Shown: positions 27,611 to 36,222 of the stretch, piece after piece | How positions within the stretch are numbered: position 1 is the stretch's first letter | How the letters are laid out: every line of letters begins with the position of its first letter | Source: SCGC-AAA076-P13 sp963926355 | GTDB taxonomy: Bacteria > Pseudomonadota > Gammaproteobacteria > Magnimaribacterales > D2472 | Direction: 5' to 3' | Length of the DNA: 64,000 nt | Assembly (NCBI GenBank): GCA_963926355.1 | Contig: CAWUWW010000003.1 | Coordinates: 1 to 64,000 of the forward strand | The notes under the pieces: generated by a model | What the model was told of the DNA's origin: nothing | Database searches by the model: none | Seen by the model: the letters and a program-made list of their open reading frames with translations, nothing else | Translations under genes and position numbers: made by a program

Positions 27611-27847
27611 ATGAGTAAAATATGTCAAGTAACAGGTAAGATACCACAGTCTGGGAACAATGTTTCTCACGCCAATAACAGAACAAAACGAAAGTTTTTT
27701 CCTAACCTGCACACGCACAAATTCTGGGTTGAATCAGAAAATAGGTTTGTAAATCTAAAGGTTTCTGCTAAAGGCATGAGAATCATAGATAAAAAGGGTA
27801 TTAGCGAAGTTCTTAAAGAAATAAGAGCTAAAGGCCAAAAAGTTTAA
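27611..27847 (+). CDS. rpmB: 50S ribosomal protein L28
   Basis: L28 (78 aa) shows the full conserved body: MSKICQVTGKIPQSGNNVSH at the N terminus, then NRTKRKFFPNLHTHKFW and an RFVNLKVSAKGMRIIDKKGI segment. It is a late-assembling 50S protein at the base of the E-site. Length matches E. coli. rpmG, which normally follows in the same operon, is absent: the next gene begins on the other strand after 1 bp. Confidence 0.97.
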   Translation: MSKICQVTGKIPQSGNNVSHANNRTKRKFFPNLHTHKFWVESENRFVNLKVSAKGMRIIDKKGISEVLKEIRAKGQKV

Positions 27848-27848
27848 T

Positions 27849-29009
27849 TTAAATTCTATTAAATCCCGAGGCATGTTTAATAAAAAATGCCTTGATGAAC
27901 TTCGTCTTATTAACTGAATTCAAGCCCCAATTCCTCAAAAGTCTTAGATAAAGATTTTGACTATTAAAAATATTAATAAAGAAATCCATAGATTTGAGCA
28001 TTAATAAATTTATTCCCTTTCTTCTTATTTCATATCTTTTTAATACTGTCTTCTCATTTATTGAAATACCTTTTTTATAAGCTTTTATAATTTCTTCACA
28101 AAAAATATCAGCGTCTGCAAGGCCTATATTAATTCCTTGGCCTGCCAGCGGGTGAATGGAGTGAGCAGCATCACCAATCAGGACAACTGGACCGCTAATA
28201 TAATTTTCGAAATGATGATTTGATAATCCAAACTGTAATATCTCTGATTCGAGAGTAAGATTTACCTTAAGTTTTGATTCAAAATAAGATAAATTATCTT
28301 TGATATATTCCATAGCTCCCTGATCATTTAATTCAGAATTTTGTATAGACCAGACAACGGTATATCTATTTTTAATCGAATCTTTTTTTGGCATTGGCAT
28401 GAGAGCAAATATTCCTCGCTCAGAAAAAACTTGATAAGCAGTCTTCTTATCTGCGCCTTTTACATCCACTACAAACGTTAAAGCTGTTTGCATGTATTCG
28501 CTGTAACGATTTGGTAAAGATACAATTTTGGCAACATTAGAATTTCTTCCATCGCATCCAGCAACGACTTTTGTTTTGATGCTTATGCCATCTTTTAAAA
28601 TAACCTCAGGATCTGACTCGCTGTTTAAGTTTTGTATTGATTGAATTTCATTGCTAAAAATAGTTTCATCTCTACACATAGAAAGTAGTTCATTTCTTAA
28701 ATCATTAAATAGCACAACATGGGATAGGTTCTCTTCATCTATGTCTTCGCATGAGAAATGAATATTTCCTGTGCCCTCGCCATCTAAGACTTCAATTCTA
28801 TCAACAGTTGCAGCGTCTATGCTTAGGCCTACAGCATTTAGCATTGCCATTGAGTGATTATTTAGGGTTAGTGTTCTTATGCCCTCTGGGAGGGTCTGTG
28901 GGTCTTCTGATTTCTCTATGATAAGAGATTCTATATTGCTCTTTTTTAATCTTAGGGAAATATAATTACCTATAATTCCGCCGCCAGAAATAGTTATCGG
29001 AGCATTCAT
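27849..29009 (-). CDS. ubiH: UbiH/UbiI/VisC-family FAD monooxygenase
   Basis: This 386-residue flavin hydroxylase should add a ring hydroxyl in ubiquinone synthesis. It has the dinucleotide fold SGGGIIGNYISLRLKK at the N terminus, VVAGCDGRNSNVAKI in the middle and the second FAD motif GPVVLIGDAAHSIHPLAGQGINIGLADA near residue 290. Which ring position it modifies cannot be decided; UbiH, UbiI, UbiF and UbiM look alike. Position directly after pepP favours UbiH (E. coli pepP-ubiH-ubiI). Only one copy is present here, so it may cover more than one step. Confidence 0.87.
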   Translation of the reverse strand: MNAPITISGGGIIGNYISLRLKKSNIESLIIEKSEDPQTLPEGIRTLTLNNHSMAMLNAVGLSIDAATVDRIEVLDGEGTGNIHFSCEDIDEENLSHVVLFNDLRNELLSMCRDETIFSNEIQSIQNLNSESDPEVILKDGISIKTKVVAGCDGRNSNVAKIVSLPNRYSEYMQTALTFVVDVKGADKKTAYQVFSERGIFALMPMPKKDSIKNRYTVVWSIQNSELNDQGAMEYIKDNLSYFESKLKVNLTLESEILQFGLSNHHFENYISGPVVLIGDAAHSIHPLAGQGINIGLADADIFCEEIIKAYKKGISINEKTVLKRYEIRRKGINLLMLKSMDFFINIFNSQNLYLRLLRNWGLNSVNKTKFIKAFFIKHASGFNRI

Positions 29010-29013
29010 AAAT

Positions 29014-30309
29014 TTATGCCATTAAAGCTTCTATCTCTTGAGGATTTGATGGAACTTTAGCTGTTAAATTAAGATTACCGGACTCAGTTACCAATATATC
29101 ATCCTCTATTCTTATGCCTATACCCTTCCATTTATCGTCTACATCCATTGAACTACTAATATATATACCAGGCTCAATAGTTGTGACCATTCCGGGTTTA
29201 AATTTTATATAGTCACCCTCTTCCATATAATCTCCAACATCATGCACATCCATGCCCAGCCAATGTCCTATCTTGTGCATATAAAAAATTTTGAAAGCAC
29301 CTTCTTTGTGAAGCGTATCAACGTCACCGGAAAGAATGCCCAGCTCTACCAGCCCTTCAGTTATAACTTTTTCAGAGATTATCTGAGGCTCCATAATGCT
29401 AGTGCCTGTTTTAACGGCATCTATCGCTGCAAGGTTTGCTTTTAAAACTATATTGTAAATATCTAATTGCTCTTTTGAGAACTTGCCACCAACTGGGAAT
29501 GTTCTAGTTATATCTGAGGCATACATTTGATACTCACAACCAGCGTCTACTAGAATAAGATCTGACCCTTTTAAGTCTTTATCATTTTCAATGTAGTGGA
29601 GAACGCAGGCACTTTCACCTCCAGCAACTATTGGCGTGTAAGCTGGGAAACGGCCGCCTCTTTTAGCAAATTCATATAGAAATAATGCCTCCACGCCCTG
29701 CTCATTATCACCGGGCTTAATAGATTTCATTACATCAATATAGGCTTCAGCAGATATTTCACAGGCCTTCTTCATAATATTAATTTCATGCTCATCTTTG
29801 ATGAGCCTCATATTACCAATCAGAGAAGAGCCATCTATAATATCTATGGACTTACTGTGTCTATCTTTAGAGTTAGCTGCACAAGTCCAATCAATAACCA
29901 TTTGGTCAAAACCACTTTTTTTACCAATGGGATAAAAAACTTTCTCTAGCCCCCGAAGGACTTCAGGCATAAGCTCATTAATTTTATTATTTTCAAAAGC
30001 CTGATCAAAAAGGAAGTCATCTATAGCGCCCTCAGGTCCAGCTCTATATCCATCCCATATTTCTTTAAGCTTATCCTTTTCTGGAACAAAAATTAAGGAT
30101 TCTATTTTTTCACCGGTATTTAATAACACCATGACTGAGGCAGGCTCAGAAAAGCCTGATAAGTAATAAAAACTGCTTTCTTGCCTAAGCGCATAAGATG
30201 AATCTGCATTTCTATATTGGAGGTCTGCTCCAGGAATAATTAATGCAGAATTCTTCGGCAGTTTGTTTTTTAAAGAATTTCTTCGATTTTTATATATATT
30301 TTTATCCAT
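29014..30309 (-). CDS. pepP: Xaa-Pro aminopeptidase
   Basis: PepP (431 aa) removes N-terminal residues that precede proline. It has the creatinase N-terminal domain (with ADSSYALRQESSFYYLSGF) and a pita-bread catalytic domain. The dimetal ligands are visible: Asp residues in LVDAGCEYQMYASDITRTFP, His in YMHKIGHWLGMDVHD, and Glu in TTIEPGIYI and GIRIEDDI. Length matches E. coli PepP (441). It is 4 bp upstream of ubiH on the same strand and divergent from the small cell-division genes, as in E. coli, but the ygfB-type gene between them is missing. Confidence 0.95.
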   Translation of the reverse strand: MDKNIYKNRRNSLKNKLPKNSALIIPGADLQYRNADSSYALRQESSFYYLSGFSEPASVMVLLNTGEKIESLIFVPEKDKLKEIWDGYRAGPEGAIDDFLFDQAFENNKINELMPEVLRGLEKVFYPIGKKSGFDQMVIDWTCAANSKDRHSKSIDIIDGSSLIGNMRLIKDEHEINIMKKACEISAEAYIDVMKSIKPGDNEQGVEALFLYEFAKRGGRFPAYTPIVAGGESACVLHYIENDKDLKGSDLILVDAGCEYQMYASDITRTFPVGGKFSKEQLDIYNIVLKANLAAIDAVKTGTSIMEPQIISEKVITEGLVELGILSGDVDTLHKEGAFKIFYMHKIGHWLGMDVHDVGDYMEEGDYIKFKPGMVTTIEPGIYISSSMDVDDKWKGIGIRIEDDILVTESGNLNLTAKVPSNPQEIEALMA

Positions 30310-30373
30310 AGTTTATTTTACTCTTTTATTAAAGAAACTTTCCAATTGATTGATGTGCAATTAAACTTATAGG

Positions 30374-30580
30374 ATGTCAGATAACACTAGTTTAAATATA
30401 GATATTCTTAAAGAGAAGATAGATCTTTTAATAAATCGCTTTGATGAGCAAAAAGGTATTATTAACTCTTATGTTGGAAGAGAAAGAGATTGGAAGAAAA
30501 ATAAAATTATTCAAAGCAAAGAAATTACTGAGCTAAAAAATCAAATAGAATTATTGACCTCAAAGGCATCTGATGACTGA
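30374..30580 (+). CDS. Small coiled-coil protein beside ZapA (TIGR02449/ZapB-like)
   Basis: The 68-residue protein is almost entirely helical with heptad-like repeats (LKEKIDLLINRFDEQKGII and ITELKNQIELLTSK). A short protein of this sort precedes zapA in Pseudomonas and many relatives (TIGR02449-type), and E. coli ZapB is of the same class. A role in Z-ring organisation is inferred only from its coiled-coil form and position. The stop overlaps the zapA start by 8 bp. Confidence 0.72.
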   Translation: MSDNTSLNIDILKEKIDLLINRFDEQKGIINSYVGRERDWKKNKIIQSKEITELKNQIELLTSKASDD

Positions 30581-30839
30581 AATGGAAACACTATCTCTAA
30601 GAATCTTTGGAAGAGACCTAACTCTTTCGTGTCCAGCTGAAGAAAAGAATCAGCTCATTGAGGCAGCAAATTTTCTTAACAATGAACTTGATGCTATTAG
30701 CGATAAAAATAATGCTCTTGTAATTGTTGGATTGAGTCTTGCAAATAAAGTTTTATCAAACCCAACTTTATCTGCATCATCAGATTTTGGTGACTTATTG
30801 CCCTTAATAAGCAAAATAGAATCTATTTTAGAAAAATAA
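30573..30839 (+). CDS. zapA: Cell division protein ZapA
   Basis: ZapA (88 aa) bundles FtsZ filaments. The N-terminal segment LSLRIFGRDLTLSCPAEEKN and the following LIEAANFLNNELDAI helix match the family; the C-terminal coiled coil is shorter than in E. coli (109 aa). The reading frame opens with ATG 30573 inside the preceding small gene; ATG 30582 (METLSL) is an alternative. The ssrS RNA follows 37 bp downstream, as in nearly all gammaproteobacteria. Confidence 0.9.
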   Translation: MTEMETLSLRIFGRDLTLSCPAEEKNQLIEAANFLNNELDAISDKNNALVIVGLSLANKVLSNPTLSASSDFGDLLPLISKIESILEK

Positions 30840-30864
30840 ACTTCCACTTGTAATACAACTATTC

Positions 30865-30870
30865 TATAAT
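30865..30870 (+). promoter_or_regulatory. -10 element (TATAAT) of the 6S RNA promoter
   Basis: A consensus TATAAT ends at 30870, six to seven bases before the 5' end of the RNA predicted independently by comparison with E. coli 6S RNA (about 30876). The -35 region is not close to consensus. The agreement between promoter and predicted RNA end supports both calls. Confidence 0.55.
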
Positions 30871-30875
30871 TTTAT

Positions 30876-31050
30876 TACATTCTGGTTCATTCGCTAATGT
30901 GTTTATAAAATTTGAACCGATAATATAAAATAGGTGATATTCCTCTATCATTGTTGTGCAGTACCTAATTAGGGAAGCCTGATTTGATATGAAATTCGCC
31001 ACCTGACCTTTCGGTTCAGGTATGGCACATGGCGGTGATTTGGTTTGTTA
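30876..31050 (+). ncRNA. ssrS: 6S RNA
   Basis: The gap between zapA and fau is where gammaproteobacteria keep 6S RNA, which mimics an open promoter and holds sigma-70 polymerase in stationary phase. Three blocks resemble the E. coli RNA in order: TGAACCGATAATAT (E. coli TGAGCCGATATTT) near 30914, GGGAAGCCTGATTTG (E. coli GAGAAGCCTTAAAAC) near 30973, and ACCTGACC-TTTC-GGTTCAGG then GGCACATGGCGGTGAT near 31001-31039. The third block forms a clear hairpin, as in the model. Ends are estimates: the 5' end from the alignment and a TATAAT at 30865, the 3' end from alignment. I did not find a convincing closing stem by eye. Confidence 0.82.
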
Positions 31051-31065
31051 GCCTCGGCATAATTT

Positions 31066-31635
31066 ATGGTGAAAAATAAAATACGAAAAACCCTATTTGA
31101 GAAGGGCCAGTCTTTATCCATTGAATATAAAATTAAGACAAGCAGACTTATTCAGCTATCAGTTATAAAGGAAATCAATCTTAAGTCAAAGAATACAGTT
31201 CTTCTATACTCACCCTTTAGGAATGAAATCTCATTAGATTTAGTTACAAGCGAACTTAAAAAATATTCTAAAAATCTCTATCTACCAAAAGTTATTGACA
31301 CAAAAACTATTAAATTCAATCAAATTGAAGATTCATCTTTAGTAATAAAAAATACTTATGGTATTGCTGAAGTAGTTAATGATAAGTATTTGGACCCTCT
31401 TTTATTTGATGTAATGTTTATTCCCTTTATCGGTGTTGATTCTCAAGGATGCCGGCTTGGTTATGGCTCAGGGTATTTTGATAGAGCTCTGGGGTCATTT
31501 AAAACAATAAATAAAAAGCCTTTGGTGGTTGGACTGGGATACGATTTTCAAATACATGATGAAGAATTTGGTGAAGCGCATGACCTAATGTATGACATTG
31601 TTATTTCTGAAAAACGTGTAATTTATTATGATTAA
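31066..31635 (+). CDS. fau: 5-formyltetrahydrofolate cyclo-ligase
   Basis: The enzyme (189 aa; YgfA) converts 5-formyl-THF to 5,10-methenyl-THF with ATP, keeping the folate pool active. The ATP/substrate loop CRLGYGSGYFDRAL near residue 130 is diagnostic, preceded by VMFIPFIGVDSQG. The N-terminal RKTLFEKGQSLS helix is also usual. It follows 6S RNA by about 15 bp and is probably made as read-through of that transcript, as in E. coli, where ssrS and ygfA are co-transcribed. Confidence 0.94.
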   Translation: MVKNKIRKTLFEKGQSLSIEYKIKTSRLIQLSVIKEINLKSKNTVLLYSPFRNEISLDLVTSELKKYSKNLYLPKVIDTKTIKFNQIEDSSLVIKNTYGIAEVVNDKYLDPLLFDVMFIPFIGVDSQGCRLGYGSGYFDRALGSFKTINKKPLVVGLGYDFQIHDEEFGEAHDLMYDIVISEKRVIYYD

Positions 31636-31659
31636 TAACTAAGATAATTTTTATTCGAT

Positions 31660-31706
31660 ATGTAACCTTTACTTCTCATAAATAAGATGATAAGTTTGCG
31701 TTACAT
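31660..31706. repeat. 7-bp inverted repeat upstream of the membrane protein/XRE pair
   Basis: ATGTAAC at 31660-31666 and GTTACAT at 31700-31706 are exact inverted copies with 33 bp between them. They sit in the 91 bp gap in front of the membrane-protein gene, with an AAAAGGAG ribosome site just downstream. The arrangement could be a two-site operator for the XRE regulator encoded two genes on. In AT-rich DNA a chance 7-mer dyad is not rare, so this is tentative. Confidence 0.35.
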
Positions 31707-31726
31707 TTTTTTCAAAAGGAGTAATT

Positions 31727-32125
31727 ATGGAAAGTGTATTAGCGATGGGAATTGGATATGTAGCGGTTTTGATGCCGGTTTTACTTATTGGTGTTATTTT
31801 CTTTTTTAATACTAAAAGTGAAAAAAATAAATATGATGCGATGGTTGAAATCGCTAAAAATATTGAAAATCCATCTGATATTAGAGGTTTATTAGAAGAG
31901 CTTAGTGAGAGAAAAGATCCAATTGATTATAGAAGAAATGGGGTGATTACTGTATTTATTGGAATTGGCTTGTTTCTCCTTGGTTGCAAGATGATGCTAA
32001 GCGTCCCTCAGGGTGTTGGTCTTTTAGTTGCTGCAATTGGTACTGGCTCCATTATTGCAGGATATCTTTATCCAAATACTGGGGAAGAGCTTACTAATGC
32101 AGTCGAAAAATATGAAGAGAAATGA
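31727..32125 (+). CDS. Small membrane protein, DUF6249-like
   Basis: The 132-residue protein has an N-terminal membrane segment (about 5-27), a charged cytoplasmic stretch (KSEKNKYDAMVEIAKN through ERKDPIDYRRNG) and two further segments (about 72-90 and 96-114) ending in a GYLYP turn. That layout resembles the DUF6249 membrane proteins. The function is unknown. It has a strong AAAAGGAG ribosome site 6 bp before the ATG. The XRE regulator starts 3 bp after it; small membrane protein plus XRE regulator pairs are common in bacteria and suggest signal sensing or autoregulation, which here is inference. Confidence 0.7.
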   Translation: MESVLAMGIGYVAVLMPVLLIGVIFFFNTKSEKNKYDAMVEIAKNIENPSDIRGLLEELSERKDPIDYRRNGVITVFIGIGLFLLGCKMMLSVPQGVGLLVAAIGTGSIIAGYLYPNTGEELTNAVEKYEEK

Positions 32126-32128
32126 TAG

Positions 32129-32341
32129 GTGGGAAAGCATCACATAAATCTTTTAAACAATCTTGAAGAGCTAAGAAAATCTGCAGGCTTAACTCAGCAA
32201 GAGCTTTCTAAGAGTGCTGAGGTTTCTAGAAAAAGTATCAATGCGATCGAAAATGGAATTTATGTTCCTTCGACAGTTCTTGCATTAAAGATTGCTAGAA
32301 CTCTTGACTGTTCTGTTGAAGAGTTATTTAAACTATCATAG
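32129..32341 (+). CDS. XRE-family helix-turn-helix regulator
   Basis: The 70-residue protein is a lone HTH_3 domain: NLEELRKSAGLTQQELSKSAEVSRKSINAIENG contains the recognition helix, followed by the dimer part ALKIARTLDCSVEELFKLS. It has no extra sensing domain. The start appears to be GTG at 32129; an ATG at 32122 is in another frame. It is 3 bp from the membrane protein gene and 5 bp from the next gene, so it lies in the middle of a three-gene unit it may control. Confidence 0.85.
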   Translation: MGKHHINLLNNLEELRKSAGLTQQELSKSAEVSRKSINAIENGIYVPSTVLALKIARTLDCSVEELFKLS

Positions 32342-32346
32342 CGCTC

Positions 32347-34629
32347 ATGAAAAAATTCTCTCCATTTATTTTTCTTATATTCTCAATTTCCTTGGCCTCT
32401 GAAGCAATATTGATTGATGGCAATTTAAATGAGCCTGAATGGCAAGATGCACATTCCATTAATCAGTTTTATGAAGTTAGGCCATACACCCTTAAGGAAT
32501 CTAAAGAACAAACTACAACACTTATATTTTCTAATAAAGATGGTATTTATGTAGGTTTTAAAAATTATCAAGAGACTGACTCTATGTTATCTGGACGGAC
32601 CATGAGAGATGACTTAAGTTTGATTGCAGAGTCAAACTCAATAAATATAGATTTTGATGGCGATGGCTCTAAAGCTTATATTTTTGTAGTCTCGCTAGGA
32701 GGATCATTGTTTGATGCAATTAAATTACAAGCTGGTGATTTCAAAAGAGACTGGGATGGGGATTGGATAGCTAAAACTAAAAAATACGATGGGTATTGGG
32801 TTTCTGAGTTTTACCTCCCATGGGATGTTGTTTTAATGAATCAGCCCTCTGGGAAGAAAAGAACAATAAACTATACAGCTCTTAGGTTCATTGCCAAAGA
32901 TCAATCTTGGATAAGTAGCGCAGGTACAATGCAAGGCCAAGCTAATTATTTTCAGGAATTAGATCCTCTGGAATTGGATAGTTTTACCAAAGCCAAATTA
33001 GACTTTTTTCCATACCTCTCCTTGAACAGCAATACGGTAACCGATATAGAAGAAAGCAAGATTGGGGCTGAAATTTTTTACAGCAAGGGCGATGGCAGTC
33101 AAGTTAACTTGGCAATCAATCCAGATTTTGGTCAGGCTGAAAGCGATGATGTTGTAATTAATTTTTCTGCAGAAGAGACATTCTATTCTGAACGAAGGGC
33201 TTTTTTTACAGAAAACCAATCTTTATTTAATGTAAGTAATTACAACAGGTATTCGGTGATTAATACCAGAAGAATTGGCTCTGCCCCAAGCTATGACTGC
33301 TCTTCAGAAGATAACAGAACTGCCTGCGAAGACTCACAAAAAAATTATTCAGACATCGATTTTGCCTTGAGGTATACCCAGAAAAAAAATAATAATGAGT
33401 TTGGTTTTTTTACGGCAAAAGAAGCGGACGAGGCATTTTCCTTAGGTAGGGAATATTATGCTTTGAGGGGAAGGACTAAAAAAGAAAATAAAACATACGG
33501 CTATATGACGACCCATGTTGTTGATAGTTTCTCTAATTCAAAAAGTACAGTAAATGTTTTTGATTATATTAATATTAAATCTGACAAGCTCTCTATTTAC
33601 AATGATCTGCTTTCATCAAAGAAAGAAAATAAATCAGGCTTAGGTTTTAGATCGCAGTTTTTATATCAACCAACTAAATTATCAGGCATGGCAGGAAGTA
33701 TTCTTTATTTTGAAGATGATTTTGAATTAAATGATTTTGGGTATCTCCAAAGAAGGGACTGGTTTCATATAGGCTTTATGACACAATCTAAAAAGGTAGA
33801 TTTCCATGAATCATCACCTTTCAAATCAATAGACTCGGGAATTGATGTGAATTATGACTCTGATACTTACGGGAATTCAAATCCTATATCAATATATCAA
33901 AAGAATTTTATAGAGTTTAAAGATACTTCATCTTTACAAATATTCTTTTTTTATGGGTCTTCTGGAAAAAATACTACTATTACTAGAAAAGATAAAATTT
34001 ATCCCTTTGTAAAAGTACAAAAAATAATGGGTGTTGGTGCAGATTATGAAGCCAAGAATTATAAATTCTGGACTTATGATTGGAGAGTAGGTTTTGATAG
34101 TGGTGATAAATATGATGACTGGGATTCTAAGGGTTATAGGAAAAGTTTTATCAAGATTGCTGGCTCTATTTTTCCTAATGACTATCTAAGAATTAATACT
34201 CAATTTAGAATTAAAGAAGAAGGTGAATGGCTTAACTGGATTGATAATAATAATCTAGCAACATTTGATTTATCTCAAAAAACTATCTCTATTGATCTCA
34301 ACTGGATCAAGGGAGATAAGCATGAGATTAGACTAAAGAGTCAGTTTGTAGCGCTTCATGGCGACAACCCAAGAAGTCTTGTATCAAATACGAATGGCTA
34401 TCTCTCTCAAGGCTCGCAAGAAATTAAAAGTTTTACAAATGGAGTTGCCTCATTTCAATTAAGGTATAAGTATGAAATAGCGCCGCTATCCTATCTATAT
34501 TTAGTTTATTCAAAAGGCGGACAGGACTACGATGAAGATAATGACAGAGATACTTCGGAAATCTTTAAGAGGCCTTGGGAAGATCCTAGTGATGAGCTAT
34601 TTTCTATCAAATTCAGACTAAAATACTAA
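32347..34629 (+). CDS. Outer-membrane DUF5916 protein with CBM9-like domain
   Basis: The 760-residue protein has a signal peptide (MKKFSPFIFLIFSISLASEA), then a carbohydrate-binding family 9-like domain (about 20-200: DGNLNEPEWQDAHSINQFY, FDGDGSKAYIFVVSLGGSLFDA, WVSEFYLPWDVV). The rest (about 220-760) is a DUF5916 region that looks like a transmembrane beta-barrel, with many alternating aromatic strands and a terminal FSIKFRLKY typical of outer-membrane proteins. Family members often occur with peptidases or TonB receptors; ligand and function are not known. It starts 5 bp after the XRE gene. A 14 bp palindrome (34627-34640) covers its stop. Confidence 0.82.
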   Translation: MKKFSPFIFLIFSISLASEAILIDGNLNEPEWQDAHSINQFYEVRPYTLKESKEQTTTLIFSNKDGIYVGFKNYQETDSMLSGRTMRDDLSLIAESNSINIDFDGDGSKAYIFVVSLGGSLFDAIKLQAGDFKRDWDGDWIAKTKKYDGYWVSEFYLPWDVVLMNQPSGKKRTINYTALRFIAKDQSWISSAGTMQGQANYFQELDPLELDSFTKAKLDFFPYLSLNSNTVTDIEESKIGAEIFYSKGDGSQVNLAINPDFGQAESDDVVINFSAEETFYSERRAFFTENQSLFNVSNYNRYSVINTRRIGSAPSYDCSSEDNRTACEDSQKNYSDIDFALRYTQKKNNNEFGFFTAKEADEAFSLGREYYALRGRTKKENKTYGYMTTHVVDSFSNSKSTVNVFDYINIKSDKLSIYNDLLSSKKENKSGLGFRSQFLYQPTKLSGMAGSILYFEDDFELNDFGYLQRRDWFHIGFMTQSKKVDFHESSPFKSIDSGIDVNYDSDTYGNSNPISIYQKNFIEFKDTSSLQIFFFYGSSGKNTTITRKDKIYPFVKVQKIMGVGADYEAKNYKFWTYDWRVGFDSGDKYDDWDSKGYRKSFIKIAGSIFPNDYLRINTQFRIKEEGEWLNWIDNNNLATFDLSQKTISIDLNWIKGDKHEIRLKSQFVALHGDNPRSLVSNTNGYLSQGSQEIKSFTNGVASFQLRYKYEIAPLSYLYLVYSKGGQDYDEDNDRDTSEIFKRPWEDPSDELFSIKFRLKY

Positions 34630-34633
34630 ATAG

Positions 34634-36184
34634 CTATTTAAGGAAATCTTTGTAAGCCTTATTTGAAGTCTCTTCTGTAAAAGTTGTTCCAGATTTATCT
34701 AAATGCTTTATCAGCTTAGACTTATCTTTTTCTTGATCCTCAATACCAATTAATATTTTTGCAAATGCTGACCCAAGATTTCTATAATGGAAAAGTGAGA
34801 TATTTCTTTTACTACCAAAGTTCTCTAAAAATGTAAGCAATGCTCGGGGCTTTTCAGGAAATTCGCCCCTAAAAATTCTTTCGTTATTACCTGCTCCCAA
34901 TTCATTATTACTTCTTCCTCCAACCATATGCCTCAAATGATCATTTGAAATCTCATTTCTTGTAAAATCAGTGAAAGTAAATTCTGATTTCTTTAATTTT
35001 TGTTTAAGCATATTAAAAGATTTTTCTGTTTTAGTCCTTATCCCCACCAATACAAATGCATCTTTTAAATTAGATTTTCTATAATTAAATTCTGTGATCT
35101 GCGCATTAGAAAACATTCTGCATAGAATTAAAAAGCTACCGGCTTTTTCTGGAATTTTAATACTTAGTATTTTTTCCCTATTTTCACCAAGCTCAGATCT
35201 GTCAACAATAAAGCTCATACGCTGAAAATTAACATTCGCACCAGAACTAACTGCAATCAAGGATTTATTTTTTACTTTCTTTGAATAGACTTTTAATCCG
35301 GCTAAAGCTAACGCACCCGCAGGCTCGGAAAGCACTCTTGTATCTTCAAAGATGTCTTTAACAGCTGCGCATACCTCATCTACGCTTACTGTAATAACCT
35401 CATCAACACATTCTCTAGCTACATCAAAATTATTTTTTCCGATTTGAGCAACAGCAACTCCATCAGCAAAAAGGCCAACCTCTTTTAGAGTTACTCTTTT
35501 ATTTGCTTTAACAGCCTCCATAAAACAGGCAGAATCTTCAACTTCCACGCCTATAACTTTTACTTTTTTTGAGTTCTGAGCAATCCATGCAGAAACTCCA
35601 GCTAGAATGCCCCCTCCTCCAACAGGAACAAAAACTACATCAAAATTATTGCTATCTTCTAAAATTTCTTTACCAATCGTTCCTTGGCCCGCAATAGTTA
35701 ACGGGTCATCAAAAGGATGTACGAAGGCTAATTTCTTTTTCTTTGACAGGCTTAAGGCCTCTTTAACAGCTTGATCATAATTATCTCCATGCAAAATTAT
35801 TTTTGCACCAAACCTTTTTACAGCTTTTATTTTTATTTCAGGCGTCGTGACCGGCATGACTATTAAACATGTAATCTTTAATTTCTTACATGCACTAGCA
35901 ACTCCCTGAGCATGATTTCCGGCAGAAGCAGCTATAACGCCTTTATCTTTTTGTAATTTTGTTAAATTAACTATCTTGTTGTAAGCGCCTCTATTTTTGA
36001 AAGAGAAGACGGGTTGAAGGTCTTCACGTTTAAGAAAAATCTTATTATTTTCTTTCGAGGAAATATTAGGTGCAAAAGTAATAGGCGTATTTATTGCTAC
36101 GTCATAAACAGATGTATTATTGATTAGTTCTAGGTATTTTTTAGAATGCTTAAAAGTACCAGTTTTTTTTATTTTTAATCTCAA
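34634..36184 (-). CDS. ilvA: Threonine ammonia-lyase, biosynthetic
   Basis: IlvA (516 aa) deaminates threonine to 2-oxobutanoate, the first committed step to isoleucine. PLP-binding Lys63 is in FSFKNRGAYNK, and the PLP phosphate loop is PVGGGGILAGVS. The C-terminal third carries two ACT-like regulatory modules (about 335-410 and 430-510), so isoleucine feedback is expected. The length matches E. coli IlvA (514). The reading frame opens with TTG at 36184 and no upstream or nearby ATG exists; alignment of KYLELINNTSVYDVA to the E. coli N terminus supports a start around here. It is divergent from rpiA, as in Pseudomonas. Confidence 0.95.
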   Translation of the reverse strand: MRLKIKKTGTFKHSKKYLELINNTSVYDVAINTPITFAPNISSKENNKIFLKREDLQPVFSFKNRGAYNKIVNLTKLQKDKGVIAASAGNHAQGVASACKKLKITCLIVMPVTTPEIKIKAVKRFGAKIILHGDNYDQAVKEALSLSKKKKLAFVHPFDDPLTIAGQGTIGKEILEDSNNFDVVFVPVGGGGILAGVSAWIAQNSKKVKVIGVEVEDSACFMEAVKANKRVTLKEVGLFADGVAVAQIGKNNFDVARECVDEVITVSVDEVCAAVKDIFEDTRVLSEPAGALALAGLKVYSKKVKNKSLIAVSSGANVNFQRMSFIVDRSELGENREKILSIKIPEKAGSFLILCRMFSNAQITEFNYRKSNLKDAFVLVGIRTKTEKSFNMLKQKLKKSEFTFTDFTRNEISNDHLRHMVGGRSNNELGAGNNERIFRGEFPEKPRALLTFLENFGSKRNISLFHYRNLGSAFAKILIGIEDQEKDKSKLIKHLDKSGTTFTEETSNKAYKDFLK

Positions 36185-36222
36185 TTTATATAACTATTAT
36201 TATTTTCAAGTATTATAACTCC

